A DNA stretch of 64,000 nt from Piscicola geometra (GCA_943735955.1 OX030957.1:6193301-6257300), one strand, 5' to 3'. Positions 1-14,093 are shown, counted from the first letter of the stretch. The notes: generated by a model not told the origin, from the sequence alone. Program-made: numbers and translations.

Positions 1-1830
1 TCTTATACTCTGGCAATACTGCAATCCGCGTCTGCATGAATTAGCAATGATGCCTCAATTGACGCCTCTCAATCCCACCATTTCTCTTGCAGTTAACTGA
101 GAAAGGGTCAGTCATTTGTTGATCACTCCAGAAAATATGGCAAAAAAGAATATGGCGGTTTGAAATGGTTTTCCATCTGATTGAGTGAATGGTGTGTGAA
201 GTTTTATACGTTTAATTAGAGTTTTTGCCACAATGGCAGTGAGACGTCCATTCACCCTCTGAATTATATGCTTTCCTGTTGTCGAAAACCTAATTAGGAC
301 GTCGTTGCAATAATGGCAAGAATCGTTAAGGCATACGCTCAGTTTAAACTTTTTTAGAAATAATTTTTTCTTTTTTAGGTTTAAAGTTGGCTCAATGCCA
401 CCTGAGACTTTCCAGCAATCATTGCACGCATGTACTTTTCAGTGACCACGATTTCGTTGTAGGTACGTGAGGCTTGTGTTGGCTTCAGTTGCGACTAATG
501 CAGCAGCGTGAATTGAATTTATATGCTCTTAAACACGAGTGTGGCTGAGTGTGGCTAAGTGCGTGATTTGCTTTTTGGAATGGCTGATGAGGTCGCAAGG
601 GGGGAAAGGGTGGAGGAAATTATAGATGGGTAAAAAAATTGTAAATTAGAAAAAAATGTAAAAAACGATAAATGGGTAGATTGGTTAATCAGCGAGAGTT
701 GTGTGACAAACTCAACTGACTCGCAACCTCAAAATATCCTTTAAAAATAAATAATTATTTTTCAAACGATATTTTTCAGAAGCAATGGAGAATGAAATAA
801 GAATAAAGGTACGTATAAATAGTTGGGACTTGGAAAGTAGGAGTAATGCTTCATTGTAGATTCAAATCAGGAAAGAAAATAAATTGAGTTGATGCTGGAA
901 AAATAAAAACAAATGGAAAACAATCGGTTAAATAAAACGAGAAAAAGCAAAGAAATAGAAATAATATATTTTTGTTAACGATTTTTAGAGTCATTTCATT
1001 ACAGAAACACAATTTATTCAAACAAGTTGCATTCAAAATGCATGATTGACATGAGTTTGTTAAGGAATTCCTTTGTACTTGCATTTCTATTGACTTTTAA
1101 GAATTTCTTTTAAAGTGATCAGTGATAACTCACGAATTCGTCTTTACTTCTTCCTCTCTTTAACAATCAAAACATCTTTTCAACCTCCACCACACTTTCA
1201 CACCCCCTCCCCTCCATCCCTTCACACCCTTCTCACAAGCATCAATGCTCTCCTACAGGTAGAAACTAGCGTAACTTTCATTATCTATTCATTTATGCTG
1301 TTTTGCTATTAGCGACTGAATAGGATATGAGCATTTGCATACATTTAAAGACAACGTGCTTTCAAGCGAGCGTCCAGAAAAATTCTGAATAAATGTATTT
1401 TCAACTATTTTTTTATCGGAAATAAAAAAAATAATTTTATTTAAAATTTTTCTGATTTGATAAACAGAATGCATTTATTAAGTTTCAAGAATCCTTCGAA
1501 GGGTGCGTCAAAGTCAATAAGAACCGCATTAAATTATGTCTTCAACTTTTTGATCTTTTACTTTTTATTCCAAGAATTTGAGAAAATATATTTTTGCTGA
1601 AAATGTTATTTTTTGAAAATTTTAAAATTGACAAGACCAAATGAAGTTAGAATGGAGTGTTCAATAATGTATGTAGCGGGCCAGTAGCGTGGAAAGAAAA
1701 CGGAAATGTTCCTAATAAACAACTCGCACAAAATCACAAGTAAAAACTCAATTCTAAAACAAAAAATTTTTCGTGCAAATTAAAAAAAGAATAATAATTT
1801 CAAAAATATGAAGATTATATTTCCTGCTGG
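1..1830. other. AT-rich non-coding DNA, no gene seen
   Basis: I found no exon-like stretch with conserved protein content on either strand. Short open frames here are rich in Phe, Ile, Leu and Lys, as expected of random AT-rich DNA. It could be intergenic or part of a large intron of a gene outside the window. Confidence 0.6.
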
Positions 1831-1892
1831 CTAACTCAATTCACCGCGCCACCTGCTAACAGCCTCCCACATACCACCATCTCGCCATTGGA

Positions 1893-1938
1893 TCATCATC
1901 ATCAAAAACAACATCATCATCATCATCATCATCATCAT
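1893..1938. repeat. (ATC)n microsatellite
   Basis: About 46 bp of nearly pure ATC/GAT trinucleotide repeat. It gives a poly-Met/Ile open frame on the minus strand that is not a gene. Confidence 0.9.
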
Positions 1939-2402
1939 TATCACCACCGTAGAGACATTCAGTACTTTAAGCTTCTTATTCTTAGATAAAGTCAAGCTTT
2001 TGCTAAAAAAAATTATCAATTTTTAAAATCTTTAAGAATAAATAACGCTCATTTTAAAACCATCTGATAAAACAATTATATCATTAATTTCTCTTTTTTA
2101 GAAATAGGCCAATTATTTTAGATGAATACAATTTCAAAGTACACATTCTAGAAATATATTACGTCATGGTGTTTGGTCCTAAGGGGCGTCTGTCGCTGTA
2201 TTACACTCTTACTTCCAGTGCCATGGTTGGGTGTTACAAGAGATGCTCTTGTAAGCAGCAGTGTTGTAATCATTGATTTAAAGAGTTTTAATCATTTTAA
2301 TTCCACATTTACACTTAGTAAGCTTGTTCAATATTTTTCTATAGAAAAAATGTTGCAAAATTGGCAAAAATAGTAAGGATAGCTATTCAAACACCATGTA
2401 CA

Positions 2403-2456
2403 AGACACACACACACATATACACACATACACACACACACACACACACAACACACA
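2403..2456. repeat. (CA)n microsatellite
   Basis: Imperfect CA dinucleotide repeat interrupted by CATA and AACA units. It lies about 20 bp before the inverted CRE-like motif at 2,473-2,514. Confidence 0.9.
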
Positions 2457-2472
2457 TACAATCTAAGTAGAT

Positions 2473-2514
2473 CACATTCTGGACACATTAACGTCATAGT
2501 GACGTCAGAATGTG
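2473..2514. promoter_or_regulatory. Inverted repeat containing a palindromic CRE-like site
   Basis: CACATTCTG (2,473-2,481) is the reverse complement of CAGAATGTG (2,506-2,514). Between them ACGTCA (2,491-2,496) is mirrored by TGACGT, and 2,500-2,507 reads TGACGTCA, the textbook CREB/ATF palindrome. The sequence shows the symmetry. A regulatory role is inference, and no gene lies within several kilobases. Confidence 0.35.
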
Positions 2515-2804
2515 CCGTATGTCATAGAGGTCCACTGCTGAGTATCCTGTTGTTATATTGCATCGTGAAATGTTGCTGTGAGTGCAGTGGGAGAAAAGAA
2601 GTATTTGTATGCAGTAATTATTAAATTTTAGTTTAAGTATTATTGCATTTAATAATTATTAGTTTGAAGGTTAGGTTCGCGTGATAGTATGCGAGAGAGT
2701 GAAAGCCAAAAAGAAGCGAAAAAAATACAGACACGTGTATAAAAAAAAATTTTACGCTTAGGAAACAAGCCACAAAATCAGGTGCATCAAAACTACAAGC
2801 AACA

Positions 2805-2845
2805 AGAACCACAACCACAACAACAACAACAGCAACAACATACTC
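2805..2845. repeat. (CAA)n-rich microsatellite
   Basis: A short run of CAA/CAG trinucleotides. It produces a poly-Val frame on the minus strand with no other coding signal. Confidence 0.75.
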
Positions 2846-2884
2846 CGAATGAGCGATTGGGAAGGTGATTTTGTTTATTGACAA

Positions 2885-5800
2885 TTCGGCATGCTTGGAT
2901 TGATGGAGCGTCTTTATTACTTCCTTGCGCTAATATCGCCTACCTTGTTTTTTTGTTACGTTCATCTCACACTCACTTCTTTCTTTATTCGTGATTTTCT
3001 TCTTCTTTAAAAATATTTTTTGCGTTTTTATTGCATTAGTTTGGTTAGAGTGATTTTGCTTGGAAATTGGATGCATTGCTTTTTTTGTTTTTTTTTACTT
3101 ACCAAACCTCTGGGCTTTTATATACTAAAAGAACAAATAAAACTGGATTATAAACCTGATTAAAGTTTTTATTGGGTTTTAATTTTTTTTCTCAATTTTG
3201 GAAATTTTTGTCTGAACCTTAGTATGTTAACCATAACAATAAATACATTTATTGGCATTGAAAATGTAAGCATCAATATCTTTTTTTTAATAAAAAATTA
3301 ATATATAAAATAATGTTTTCCATTTTCAATCGGTGTGAGTAAAACTCTTGAAATCCTAGCGATCGAAAACAGTTTTTTTATAGTTTGAGAGTTGATAAAA
3401 CTAACTATTTGTTTTTATGAATAAAAACCTTAAGTATGGTTCAAATAGTAAAATTACATTTATATTCTGAGGTTCAAATGATTAATTATTTAATTATAGT
3501 TTTCTAATTAATCGTTTTTATTTATTTATCAGCTGCACGATTACTAGTTGATATACTGTTTGAATCCTATTTTTTAGCAGTTTTTTACGAGTGTTTGATT
3601 AGGTAGGCGCGTTTTTTATGTTCTTTATATTCTCCAATTTTGTTCCAGTTTCCTTCGAAATTTATCTTGTTAGTGTTAGAATTTGCCAACTCTTAAAGAT
3701 TCGATTTATTTTTCAAACAAAAGAATTCCAAGTCTAAAACTTTGCTTCAAATACTAAGACATTTATTGTCTTAGAAATTCTTTATGAACTTAAAATGAAG
3801 ACCATTTTTGAGGTTGAGTAACATGAAAAAGTAGCATCATCTATATTATTTATCGATGCATTTGCTTTGAAGAGACCTAAATACTAGCTTGAACGCATAA
3901 TATTTTCAAGAAACTAGTTTTGAAAAATAAAAATGATCTCTTAAGAGAGATTGAATTTTTCCAAAAAGCTATTTTCAGCTTAAATATCAGCCAAAACGGA
4001 AGTGTTTTGATCAAAGAACTTTTTATCTGTGTTTCTTCACTTTTTATTTCAAAATTGTCTTTTGAATTTCCACTGGCATATTTTTCGCAGTTTTGGCACA
4101 GTAAAAGCGACTATTAAATTCAGCATTTTAATTTATAAATACTCATACCAATTTTTTCAGATGTTTAGAAGCAAATCTGCGTCATTTTTTACCATTATTC
4201 TCTCTAAAAGGCACGCTTTTGTGCATAAATAAAGGGGTCAGTGCGTGATCTTTGACCTATTTACATATATACAGACCACCCATGACTCTATTTATTTAAA
4301 TTTCTGTCTAAAATGCAAAAGCAGTAGACAGATAAAAACAAAAATGAAAAGATTTAAACTTTTTAGTTGAAAGGTTTTTTCTTGACAAAAGTCAAGTTTT
4401 TCAACGCCAATTTTTCATATAAAAAACAAGCTGAAGTTGAAAAAAAGCATATGAAAACTGGAAAAAAGAAGATAAATGATTTATTTTCAGAATTCATCTA
4501 ACGCACATCTTGTGAGCTTGCGCGTTGTGGCAGTTCAACCATTATACATCCATCTGTCGTACAGTTGTGTGTATTGATTTCTAAAAAAGAAACAGCGGAA
4601 GTAAAAAATATTTGGAAGAGGAAGGAAAGAAACGAAAGGTGGAGAAAACCAGGGTAGAAAAAAAATCAATTTTTTTCAAAATTTTCAACAAGTAAACAAA
4701 GTATATAGAAAAAGTGAAATTTTAATTGACAAAGACTTAGTTAAAACTTTCTAATTTAAAAAAGCACCATATAGGCATTAATATAGCGACAATGATTAGC
4801 TTATCTAGCATGGGCAGAAGTCTGAATGTTGAGATGCGGGAATGTCAGTTGCAGACGATGTTTCAATCATAAGCAGCACTCTCAAGTACTGGTGCACTGC
4901 TTGGCATGTCTTAAACGAAACTCTGCTAAGAACAACAAAAAGTCACACAAAACAAGAAGCAAAAATAGCGAAAAATCCTCCACACATACACAAACACCAT
5001 GACTCACACCAACAGACACACACCAACAGACACGGTGACAAACACTGTCTCTATTCTCGTTCTCTCTCGGCCAACCTCCCCAGGCGACGTATTTCCACCA
5101 AAAAGAATCCTTGTCACTTGATGTATAAAGCAGCCTTACACCACATTAGCATCGTAAGGTCATTTTTATCTCTCAAACATCTGGAAAAACAAATGGAATT
5201 TGTTTCTTTAAACAAAAAAACAAACATATGTGTGAGTAGTAGACAACAAAATCATATATTTGAAGTAATACACACAAAAACAAGCAAACACACACGGACA
5301 CAAAAAAGTAGTGTTCTATTTCACACGACGCTGGCGATTACGCGCCAAGTTAATTTCAATCTTTTCTTTTGACGACTAAACTAAATGGGCCAGAAATCAT
5401 ATTGGATTGTCTGACACGCTGCTCTTCTCTGTTTGTTTTAAATTTTGGTTTCTCTAATTTGAATTTTTGCCTTCCAGCAAAAGCTTTGTCTCTCTGGAAT
5501 TATCTCAGAGTCTAATAATACGGTTTTGCCCATTTAAGGGATGGAGAGGATGCTGACTGCTGTGTTATATGCGAATTGAGTGTCTATTTAGTTGTAGGAA
5601 TGAATGAAAAGTACTGAATAGATGGATTGAAAGAAGGATGGACTCAAAAAAGAAGTCACGAATAAATGAATATCTGGTGAATTAAACGAATGAATGGCTG
5701 ATAGATGGATGAATTCCTGTTTGATGGATTGGTGATTGATGGATGAGTGCAGGAGTGAATAAGTCATGGAAATCCTCTAAGACTCTCATGTCAGCACACA

Positions 5801-8040
5801 AATGCATCTGAAAGTGCATTTTTGTATAATTCACTTTTCACGAGTATTTCTACTTCTTCCGTCTTATTGCATTACGCACAGCAAATGCAAATCCTTTCAA
5901 AGCATCCAAAAAACAGAAAAAATATATAACAGGATTATTCAAAAGATTTCCTTTTTCAATAGTTTTTCAGAAAGCAATTGAAGTATTATTTTTGCATTTT
6001 ATTTTTGAATCTTGTTATGATTGTTATCATCCGGTTTGCTTTATTTCTTCCAACACATTCCAGTGGCATCGTCACTAAATAAAGCTTTCAAGAAGGGTCG
6101 TGAATGAAAGAAGAAAAGAATGAATAAATAAAGAACTAAACGATGAAAAAATATAATTAATTGATTAAAACGAAAAGAAAATTAAATGAATGAATGAGAA
6201 AAAATGAATGAATGAATGACTCGATAAATGGACCACTTGGCACCCACTTCAAACTACAATAACATCTCCACACTGAGATTTGCGAATCTAATTGCTTGCA
6301 CAACTACTCCACTCTCGCACGCAATCTCCAGTCCGCTAACTTCAATAAGAAAATAGTATTAAAATGTATTATTATTCAATATTATTTAACAATATTTTTA
6401 TTTTTGTACTTTTTTAACTAATACAAAAAATGATTTTTAAACTCTAAAACTACTTTTTCCACACGCACTATTAAAATCACATCACATTCCCTATATTCCT
6501 TCAACATACAACCTCTCCATCTATCCCTCCCTCCAATGCACTTCTCGCATTTCCAAGCAATCCCCTCCCCCCACACTAACAAGCACCCGATATCCTTTGT
6601 ATCAGTCACCATGCCATGACTTGCAAACGAGAATTATTTTTATGTTAAAGTTATTCATTTTGAGTTTATAAAATTTATTTTAAACCATCGTATTTGTTAG
6701 AAAATTATTTGTTAAACTTTATAAGCTTTGAACAGTTTATTTAGATTTTTTAGAGTTTTTTTGGTGTTTTTTGACCTTTGGTTTTCAAGGGTGTCTTGAG
6801 TGTGTTAATCTAAACTTTCCTTACAAAACTTATAGCGAAGCAAAAAAGGTCAATAAAAAAAACATGTGAAAATTTTAAATAAAAACAGGTGAAAATTTTA
6901 AATAAAAACAATTTGTTAGAAGATTTTTAAATTATTACTTTTATTTAAATAAATAAAAATCTTAATACGAAATGTTATTATAAAGAACTCAAATATGCTC
7001 TCACCCTGGAGTGAGGACTTGATGGGGTTGGTGATGAGGACGAAGAGGAAGAAGAGAATGCCGAAGCGAGAAGTGTGGGGGAGTAGACAGAGGCTTTGAT
7101 GAATCATTTTTTCATTGGGTGGTTGTAGAACTGCTTCGGAGGTTAGATAAACTTCACCGTACGTGTTGAAGAAAAAAATTTTAAAGTTGTAGGAGTTGTT
7201 GCTTTAAATTGTTTCAAAACTTTGAGGTTTTTTCTGTGTAATTAACACTGAAATAAACATTCTTACGACGGAGGTTTTGGCGAAAACTGTAAAAAAAGTT
7301 TTTCTCATTAAAACAAAAGTAATTTATAAAGAACAAAAGGTTAAAGTTATAAGATTTTCTAAAATTATCAAGTAAAACTAAAAACTTAATTAAAATTGCG
7401 CTTCTTAGAGTGTCGTAAAAGGTCTTAAGCGTTTGAAAGAGACTGAAAGAAAAGTTCATCAAGAAAGCCATTTATCAGACTAAAGATTTAAGAGAGATCG
7501 AAATGAACTGCCTAATGAGGTATTTTGAGAGAGTTTAAACCTTTTTTCCAAACTTTGAAACTGATCTTCTTGAATATAGTTTGAAAAATAAATTTAACCA
7601 AAATTTTTTTATTTACTTAGATTTAAAAGTTTAGAAATTTTTTTTCTAAGTCTTCGAGGCTTGTAATCTACAGGCTGACTGCAAGCTGAGTTCCTCACAA
7701 ATTGCCATTATCCACTCAAGTGCTGAGCACCTTTTAAGGCATGAGAAAAGCAATGAGTGGCTTCGGAGACTTGTGTATACTCATGTGCGTGCGTAAGTTT
7801 ATTTTTGCGTGTGTACGTGTGAATGTCGTACACGTTTGTGCCTTCTAACGTGACCAAGAAAGAAACTGTCTCCTAAATATAATTTATCGGTGTTTTTCCG
7901 CTCTTGCTGCTACCACTGCTCCCAAAACTCTTTCAAGTACTTGTTTTATTGCCATTATTGACAAGCCACACACATTCTTTACCTACATAAACTACTTTCC
8001 TAAAGTTTTATTTCTCATCAAAAGTTCACTCTCGAGTATA
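2885..8040. other. AT-rich non-coding stretch, no gene seen
   Basis: No conserved domain is visible in six frames. The longest frame (4,842-5,372, 176 codons, +) has no recognisable motif, and part of it is low-complexity CACACA-rich sequence. Minor features are runs of GAATGAATGA-like tetranucleotides near 5,590-5,760 and 6,115-6,220, and a 24-bp unit repeated twice in tandem near 6,865-6,912. Confidence 0.5.
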
Positions 8041-8072
8041 AACAACTTCAACCTATCAGCTCAGCCTTAATC

Positions 8073-8265
8073 ATCATTGCCACTACCTTTATCAGCATCA
8101 TTATCATCATCACCATCATCACCATCATCATCAACATCATCATCATCATCATCATCATCATCCTCGTCATCATCACTACCATCATTATCATCATCACTAC
8201 CTTCATACTCATTATGGCACTTGTAGCCACATCTTTCTCTCTAACATCATCATTCATCATCATCA
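8073..8265. repeat. (ATC)n microsatellite block
   Basis: About 190 bp of ATC/GTC-type trinucleotide repeat with interruptions. It encodes only a Met-rich frame on the minus strand and is not a gene. Confidence 0.9.
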
Positions 8266-8389
8266 GTGCTTGTCCAAAGAATTTCCAGAATATTTGTCAA
8301 GCAGCTTTGTCATGAGAGTGAAATTCTGTGATCTGCTAGGTCAAAAGGTTTTGTTACATAAGGTTACGAGCTCAAAATGGATGTTGAAG

Positions 8390-8527
8390 AAGCTTCTATG
8401 TAGCAATGCTATACATTGTTTTGCATTGCCGACTCTTTGGAATAGTCTTCCTCATAGACTAAAATCCTCAAGCTTCACTGCGACATTTGGCCGTTTTCTG
8501 AAGACAAAATTCTTCAAAAACTCTTAA
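8390..8527 (+). mobile_element. Eroded 3' end of a CR1/L2-like LINE
   Basis: The open frame ends with LPTLWNSLPHRLKSSS followed about 8 residues later by GRFLKTKFF and a stop. The pattern LWNSLP...FK..LKT.LF is the usual C-terminus of reverse-transcriptase proteins of CR1/L2/Jockey-type LINEs. The better preserved LINE at 57.0-58.0 kb ends with PLLWNSLPSSLTS and RRGLKTYLF. Upstream sequence in this copy is not recognisable RT, so it is a short, degraded remnant. Confidence 0.6.
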
Positions 8528-9930
8528 TAACCTATAAATAACTCATTCATTTTTTCATGGTTGTATGACCATTATCATCTCCATTGGGATTTTAATAGAC
8601 ATACATATTTAAAAAGTAATTTAAGTTTTAAAATTGATGAACATTCGTTAACCTATTTACAAAAATATCTAATACATCTTCAAAAGCACTATTATCATCG
8701 TCATCATCATCTACACCACACCCCTGTAACCACCTTCAGCCCTCTTCTCAGAATCATCATTATCGTTAAACATAAAAAAGCTTCAGAGTTTAATTCTGGG
8801 AAGCCTTTATTTACAATTTGCACGTCGATTTAACAACTTTACCGCTACTGAAAAAAACAAAAACATATTGAAAATACTGAAAAAAAAACAAATAAATGTA
8901 TACATGCACTATAATAAAATAAATAATTTTTCATTCTTTATAAAATCTAATTTTATTTTGTCGATATTTCAAAATGATTCTGGCAAAATAAAATATATCA
9001 TTTAAGTTTAAACTTCTCCTTTAATATGTTGAGCTTGGTGCACTGTGAAACTCAATCAAAACTCCGTTGATTCATTCACCAATGCACCCACATTAAGTTA
9101 CATGCAAAGTTACGCGAGCGGAACTTCCTTTCAAATCAAAGATTTTTAATTTATTTCCAAAACGAACTCCTATTTTGAAATTTATTTTTGTTTGTTTGAG
9201 AAAACAATTTTTAAGATTTGTAAAGAATTTTTCTTTTCCAAAATTAAGTGCTTGCCGAGAATAAATGTATCTTTTGTGGCTATTTTACTTACTTCTTTTA
9301 AGAAGTAAGTTTTTACTAGAGCTGGCAACGGATACTGCATTCCCAACCATTTTAACATTATCTTCCAAGTGAAATGGCAGTTTAAGATGAAAGATTGAAA
9401 AAAACGCCCATCTTGTTGTTTGACAAAACACCGTGCAAAGAACTTCTTCCTTCTTTATGAATTTCTACTTCTCACCTGTTAAAGACTTTATAATTATCTT
9501 CGTGTATTTTAAATATTTTTATGTGTCAAATGAGATTTTTATGTGTTTTACTCTGTAAAGAGTGGTTTGCACACACGAAGTGAAGGGCTCTTGCATCTAA
9601 ACTAATGGACTGGGCAAACAGCGGGGCGCGCCTGTGACAATATGTGATGTCTTGTTGCAAAAGAATAATTTGGAGATTGAATTTCTTAAAAACGTTTAAA
9701 AGAATAAAAACGGGAGAGATTTCGAGCTTGGCTTGCGGATCAAAGCTTGTTTTAGTGTTGAAGGGATGTATCGAATGTTTGAAGAAGAGCTTTTGTGCAA
9801 TTTCTTAGGCACTGAATACTTTTATAATGACATCTCATTGTCACCGTTGAGAATACTTTCGAGTTAATATTCTTTTCCTCTTTTCTTCCCATATAGTTTA
9901 AGACTTCTTTAAAGCATCGAAACACTTATT

Positions 9931-10009
9931 CTACGGTAGGAATCGAACCCACGCTAGTTAGACGATTGCATGCGTTTTACCTATAGAGTCTAGGCTATTC
10001 TGTTGCCCA
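9931..10009 (-). other. tRNA-like sequence, probably a SINE head or tRNA relic
   Basis: On the minus strand the sequence contains TAGCCTAGA, resembling an A box (TRGCNNARY), and about 40 bases later GGTTCGATTCC, a perfect B box. GTGGG and CCTAC flank the B-box loop and can pair as a T stem. The following seven bases (CGTAGAA) have no pairing partner where the 5' acceptor strand should be. I therefore read it as a tRNA-derived SINE or pseudo-tRNA rather than a working tRNA gene. Confidence 0.45.
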
Positions 10010-12966
10010 AAATTGTCAGAAATAAAAAAAGTTGTTTAAATGTTTTCATTTTTTAAATATTTCTAGTAAATTGTGATTTAAAACTTTTTTTACATTTTTA
10101 TGTTAAGAAAAACAAAATGTTCAAATCTCTGAGATTTACGAGCTAACTTAGATATTTTTCTTGAAAGTACTAACAAAAAACTAATAAAATCTTTAAATAT
10201 TTTTTAAAACTTATTTAGTTAAAAGTTACTTTCATAAAATTCAATCAACTCTCCCACCAGCCTTGAGACAAAAAGCAAAAGGTGCCAGTGCAAACGCCTA
10301 TATATTAATATTCTCTTTGAACTTTACATTTTCTCAATTTTCTTTTAGGAATATTCTTACTCTTTTTTCAACATAAAACGTGAATAAACATAACAATTTC
10401 AAATACCAATTCTTTATATAAATTAATTTTTAAAATGAACTATTTTTCATGAAAAGCACTTACCTTATTTTTGATTTAAGTTCACAATTCTTGAAAACGC
10501 CAGGCTTTCGTAAAAGTCTATTTTAAGCCAACATCCCATGTAAAAAAAACTTTTAAATCCAGCTTTTATATTTTTTCAACGCTAAACTAACCATTAGTTT
10601 TCTATTGAAAGCTTTTTATTTGAAATTTTTCGTTCAAATCCATTTTTGCTAAAACTACTTCTCCCAGTGTCTTTCTTTTTCTATCGTGAGTCGCTCTTGC
10701 AATATTTCAGCAATATATACATGTTCGTGTCTGTGCGTGAGTGTGTGTTATTAAAGTCACGCTCATTCATGTGTGTGTGTGTTAGTGTGTGCATGTGTGT
10801 GTGAGCAATGTCTTGATTGGTGTGTGCGGTAGCATATGGGTGTATGTAGATCCTTTTTTAGAGATTTTGCGGTCAGATAAAAAGGCTTCATTGGGCAGAT
10901 TGAGTGTGACATGGTGCTGAGCGTGGTGAGACCATAGGGAGAAAATAATGGCATTCATGTGGTAAGACACTTGTGGTGGAGTATTTGCTAAAGATTGTCT
11001 GGTAAAGTATTCGCTAAATATTATGTGTGGTGAAGTGTTTGATAAAGTGTTAAACGAAATGTGCGTGGTTAAGTATGTGATAAAAGTGTGTTAGCGTGCG
11101 TGAAGAGGGAAGGATGATTGAGAGCGCTGATGTGATTGTTGCTGGCGTAATGACGTTTGCATTGCATCTGGCAGTCATTATTGAGCCGCTGGAGGAGTGG
11201 TCGTGTCAGGAGGGGCGAGTGGAGGAGTGGCAGGTGGAGTGGATGCGTGAAAATCGAAGAGGTTAGAGTGGAATATTACTTGGAAAAAGTGTCAAGCGTA
11301 AATAATCGTGTATTTTATTTAGAAGAATGGTTTTGAAACCTTGTGATGTGAACTGAGGTGTTCTATTGAGTAAATGACTTGAGGAGAAACAGCATGGACA
11401 GATGGAAGGCCGTCATTATGTTTTTGAAATAAGTTTATATTTCAGGAAATATAAGCTGTCGTAAGTCTAATGATTTTCTCAGTCTAGAAAAAAAGCCGAT
11501 AAAAACAGATTTTTTTGCGGAAAAGCCGAAAACCTATTTAGAAAAGACGGAGTTTTTTGAGGATAAAAAACTGCAAATCAATAAAGCGAGAAAACTAAAC
11601 AAGATCAGCTGCGTGTAAGGCAGAAACAATATGCTCCACTATGCAATCATCGTACAAAAGAGATTCGAGAAATGATGAGATATGGTATGTGCAAGACGTC
11701 CATTCTAGAATAATAAAACAAAATACAACTGAGCAATTTGTGAAGAAAACGCAAACTTCATTTGTATTTTTAGAGCTTTGCGAACTTATTTACAAAAGAA
11801 GGGTTTATATTAAAAAGAAAATTGGAGAAAAAAATGTTTGAATTGAGGCTCACGCGGTCAACCGCCATTTTGTCTTTCGAATGAAATCGCCATTGCCAAT
11901 AAAAAGAACAAATGTGATAATAATTATGATTGTGATGACGGTGGTTATGATGATTATGGTGATGAAAAAGATGATAATGGTGATGATATTAAGATGATAA
12001 TGGTGATGGTATTAGGATGATATTGATGATGACACCGATGATGATGGCGTGGAGAGATAAGCATTAGAGGTGTGTATAAAGTGTCGTTTGATTGATGCTG
12101 AGTCATTAGGCAATTTAATCAAGCTCTCCATCACTCACCACATCATCATTTCAGCCCCATTTCATCATCTCAATCTTCATTTCCATCATTCTTCTAGCGT
12201 TTACTTTATCATTATTTTCTTAAATAATTTCCCAACATTTTTTTCCACTATTGCATGTATTTTAATTTCCCTTTGTTAATTAAAGACTTTTCCAGACTGA
12301 GTTATTTTATGGGAATAAAATCTAAAATTGTTTTTAATTAAATTTTCAATCTCTAATTTATTGAAACTTTATTCAACTTTATCTTAATTTTACTCTTTCT
12401 TTACAACTCATCTCATAAGCCAAAGTCTTTGCCAGCAAAGTTTATAGCGCAAACCTGCCAAGGCGAGGCAATGAAAGCTATAAATTCCTTTAAAATAATA
12501 TTATTTACTGCAAAATCTTTCGATTGTATTGAAAAAACTTAAAAGTGAATAATTTAGTGGTGTTGAGTTTTCTTTAAAGTAAGATCTACTCTTCGGCATA
12601 CCCTCTTGGCGTCTTTCAAGAATGGTCCCAAACACTGCAGTTTGAACGTTCTCAAGCATTGCTTACTTTTCGTATTTTATTTTTTATAATAATTATTATT
12701 TTTATATTATTATTATAATTATTATTATTATTATAATTTTTATAATTATTTAGTTAAGATTTGATGATTTAAATTTTATTTTTAAAAATTAATATTGTGA
12801 AAAATTCATTTATTCCTTTATTGTAATAACTTCTAATATCTTCTGGACAAAGTAAGAGTTTGCCCACTGAGTCGGTGATTGGACAAATCCACATCGCCTG
12901 CAGTAGCCCTCCGGAATTGCAATGATTTTCTTGCAAATTCAATTGAAGATGATGAATATAAGTTTT

Positions 12967-13090
12967 TTATGATGGCGATGACGATGATGAAGATGATTAT
13001 GATAAGGATGATGATGATGATTATGATAAGGATGATGATGATGATGATGTGATGATGATTATGATGATGAGGATGATGATGATGATGTAG
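12967..13090. repeat. (GAT)n microsatellite
   Basis: Imperfect GATGATGAT and GATTATGATAAG units over about 120 bp. Confidence 0.9.
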
Positions 13091-14004
13091 ATAATGACAA
13101 CAATATTATTTCTCGAAGCATTGTTAAGTTGTCAAACTGAATGCTTCGCTGGAAATGTGTGTCAAAAAATGTCTCAATTTTATGAAGATTATTCAAAATT
13201 TGAATTTAATTGAGACAATGAAAACTCCATCATTTAATATCTTTTCTGAAACTAACTTTATTTGTCTGTTTTTCTATTTTTCGCCAACTTTAATTTTTTC
13301 ACTTACAAACTTTGAATATATTTTCCCTTCTTCCTCCCAGGTTTCGTCATTCTCTTCATTGTAAATTAGAAAAAGCAAAATACTTTTTTGAGGATCTCAT
13401 ATAAATTCAAAGTTAAAATTTTCTGGTCGAAAGAGATTTATAAATTGTTTTGAAAATATATTTCCGGAATTTTCTAGAAATATAAAAAGAAAGTTGTTCG
13501 GTCCTTTGAAACATTATTTAATGAGATTTTTAAAAAATTCTCTCTTCTTTTAATGTTTTCATTTATTTCTAACGAATTTTTCCCATCATTATAACTGTTT
13601 TTTCTATAATTTTTTTTATTTAAATACTTTTTCTAATAATGATATTTTTGAAACTACAAAAAGAGTAAAAAATTTAATATTGCATGGTCTGTTAAATAAA
13701 TTGCCTTAAACCCCGAATAAATACTCTTTTTCCAATACTAATTAAAAAACCTTATCCTTTTTTAAGGTATAATGTTTAAGCGTAGAAATTTCAAGCGAAT
13801 TATTTTTAACGAGGTGGAAATTCTTTCGAATGGTTAAGTTCTTCTCGTGATAGTAATGATCAAAAGAAAATTTTAAATCTTAAAAAACATTTTAATGAAT
13901 ATTTCGTTCATATTCATTGAAGCATTTATATTAAATTAAATGAAGTTTTGTTTGCTTTCCTAATTCTTTAGAATATATTTTTCCAAAAAATCTCTTAACT
14001 TAAT

Positions 14005-14093
14005 CACATTATCATTATTTCCCTCACTATTATCCTTGTTATCATCCTCATCTTCATCATCATCATCGCCATCATTGTCATCATCGCCATCAT

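Larger units (their letters stand above)
8834..13960. other. AT-rich non-coding stretch with microsatellites
   Basis: No gene recognised. It holds a GT-rich patch (10,725-10,830), GATGAT-type repeats at 11,930-12,055 and 12,970-13,090, a TATTAT-rich tract at 12,690-12,745 and the tRNA-like relic at about 9,930-10,010. Confidence 0.5.

Noticed and set aside
4842..5372. 176-codon plus-strand frame in the left desert
   Set aside because: No domain, low-complexity CACA-rich stretches, no splice partner and no recognisable family. Chance openness is the simplest explanation.
9931..10009. Functional tRNA gene
   Set aside because: The B box and T stem are good, but the acceptor stem does not pair, so I call it a relic.
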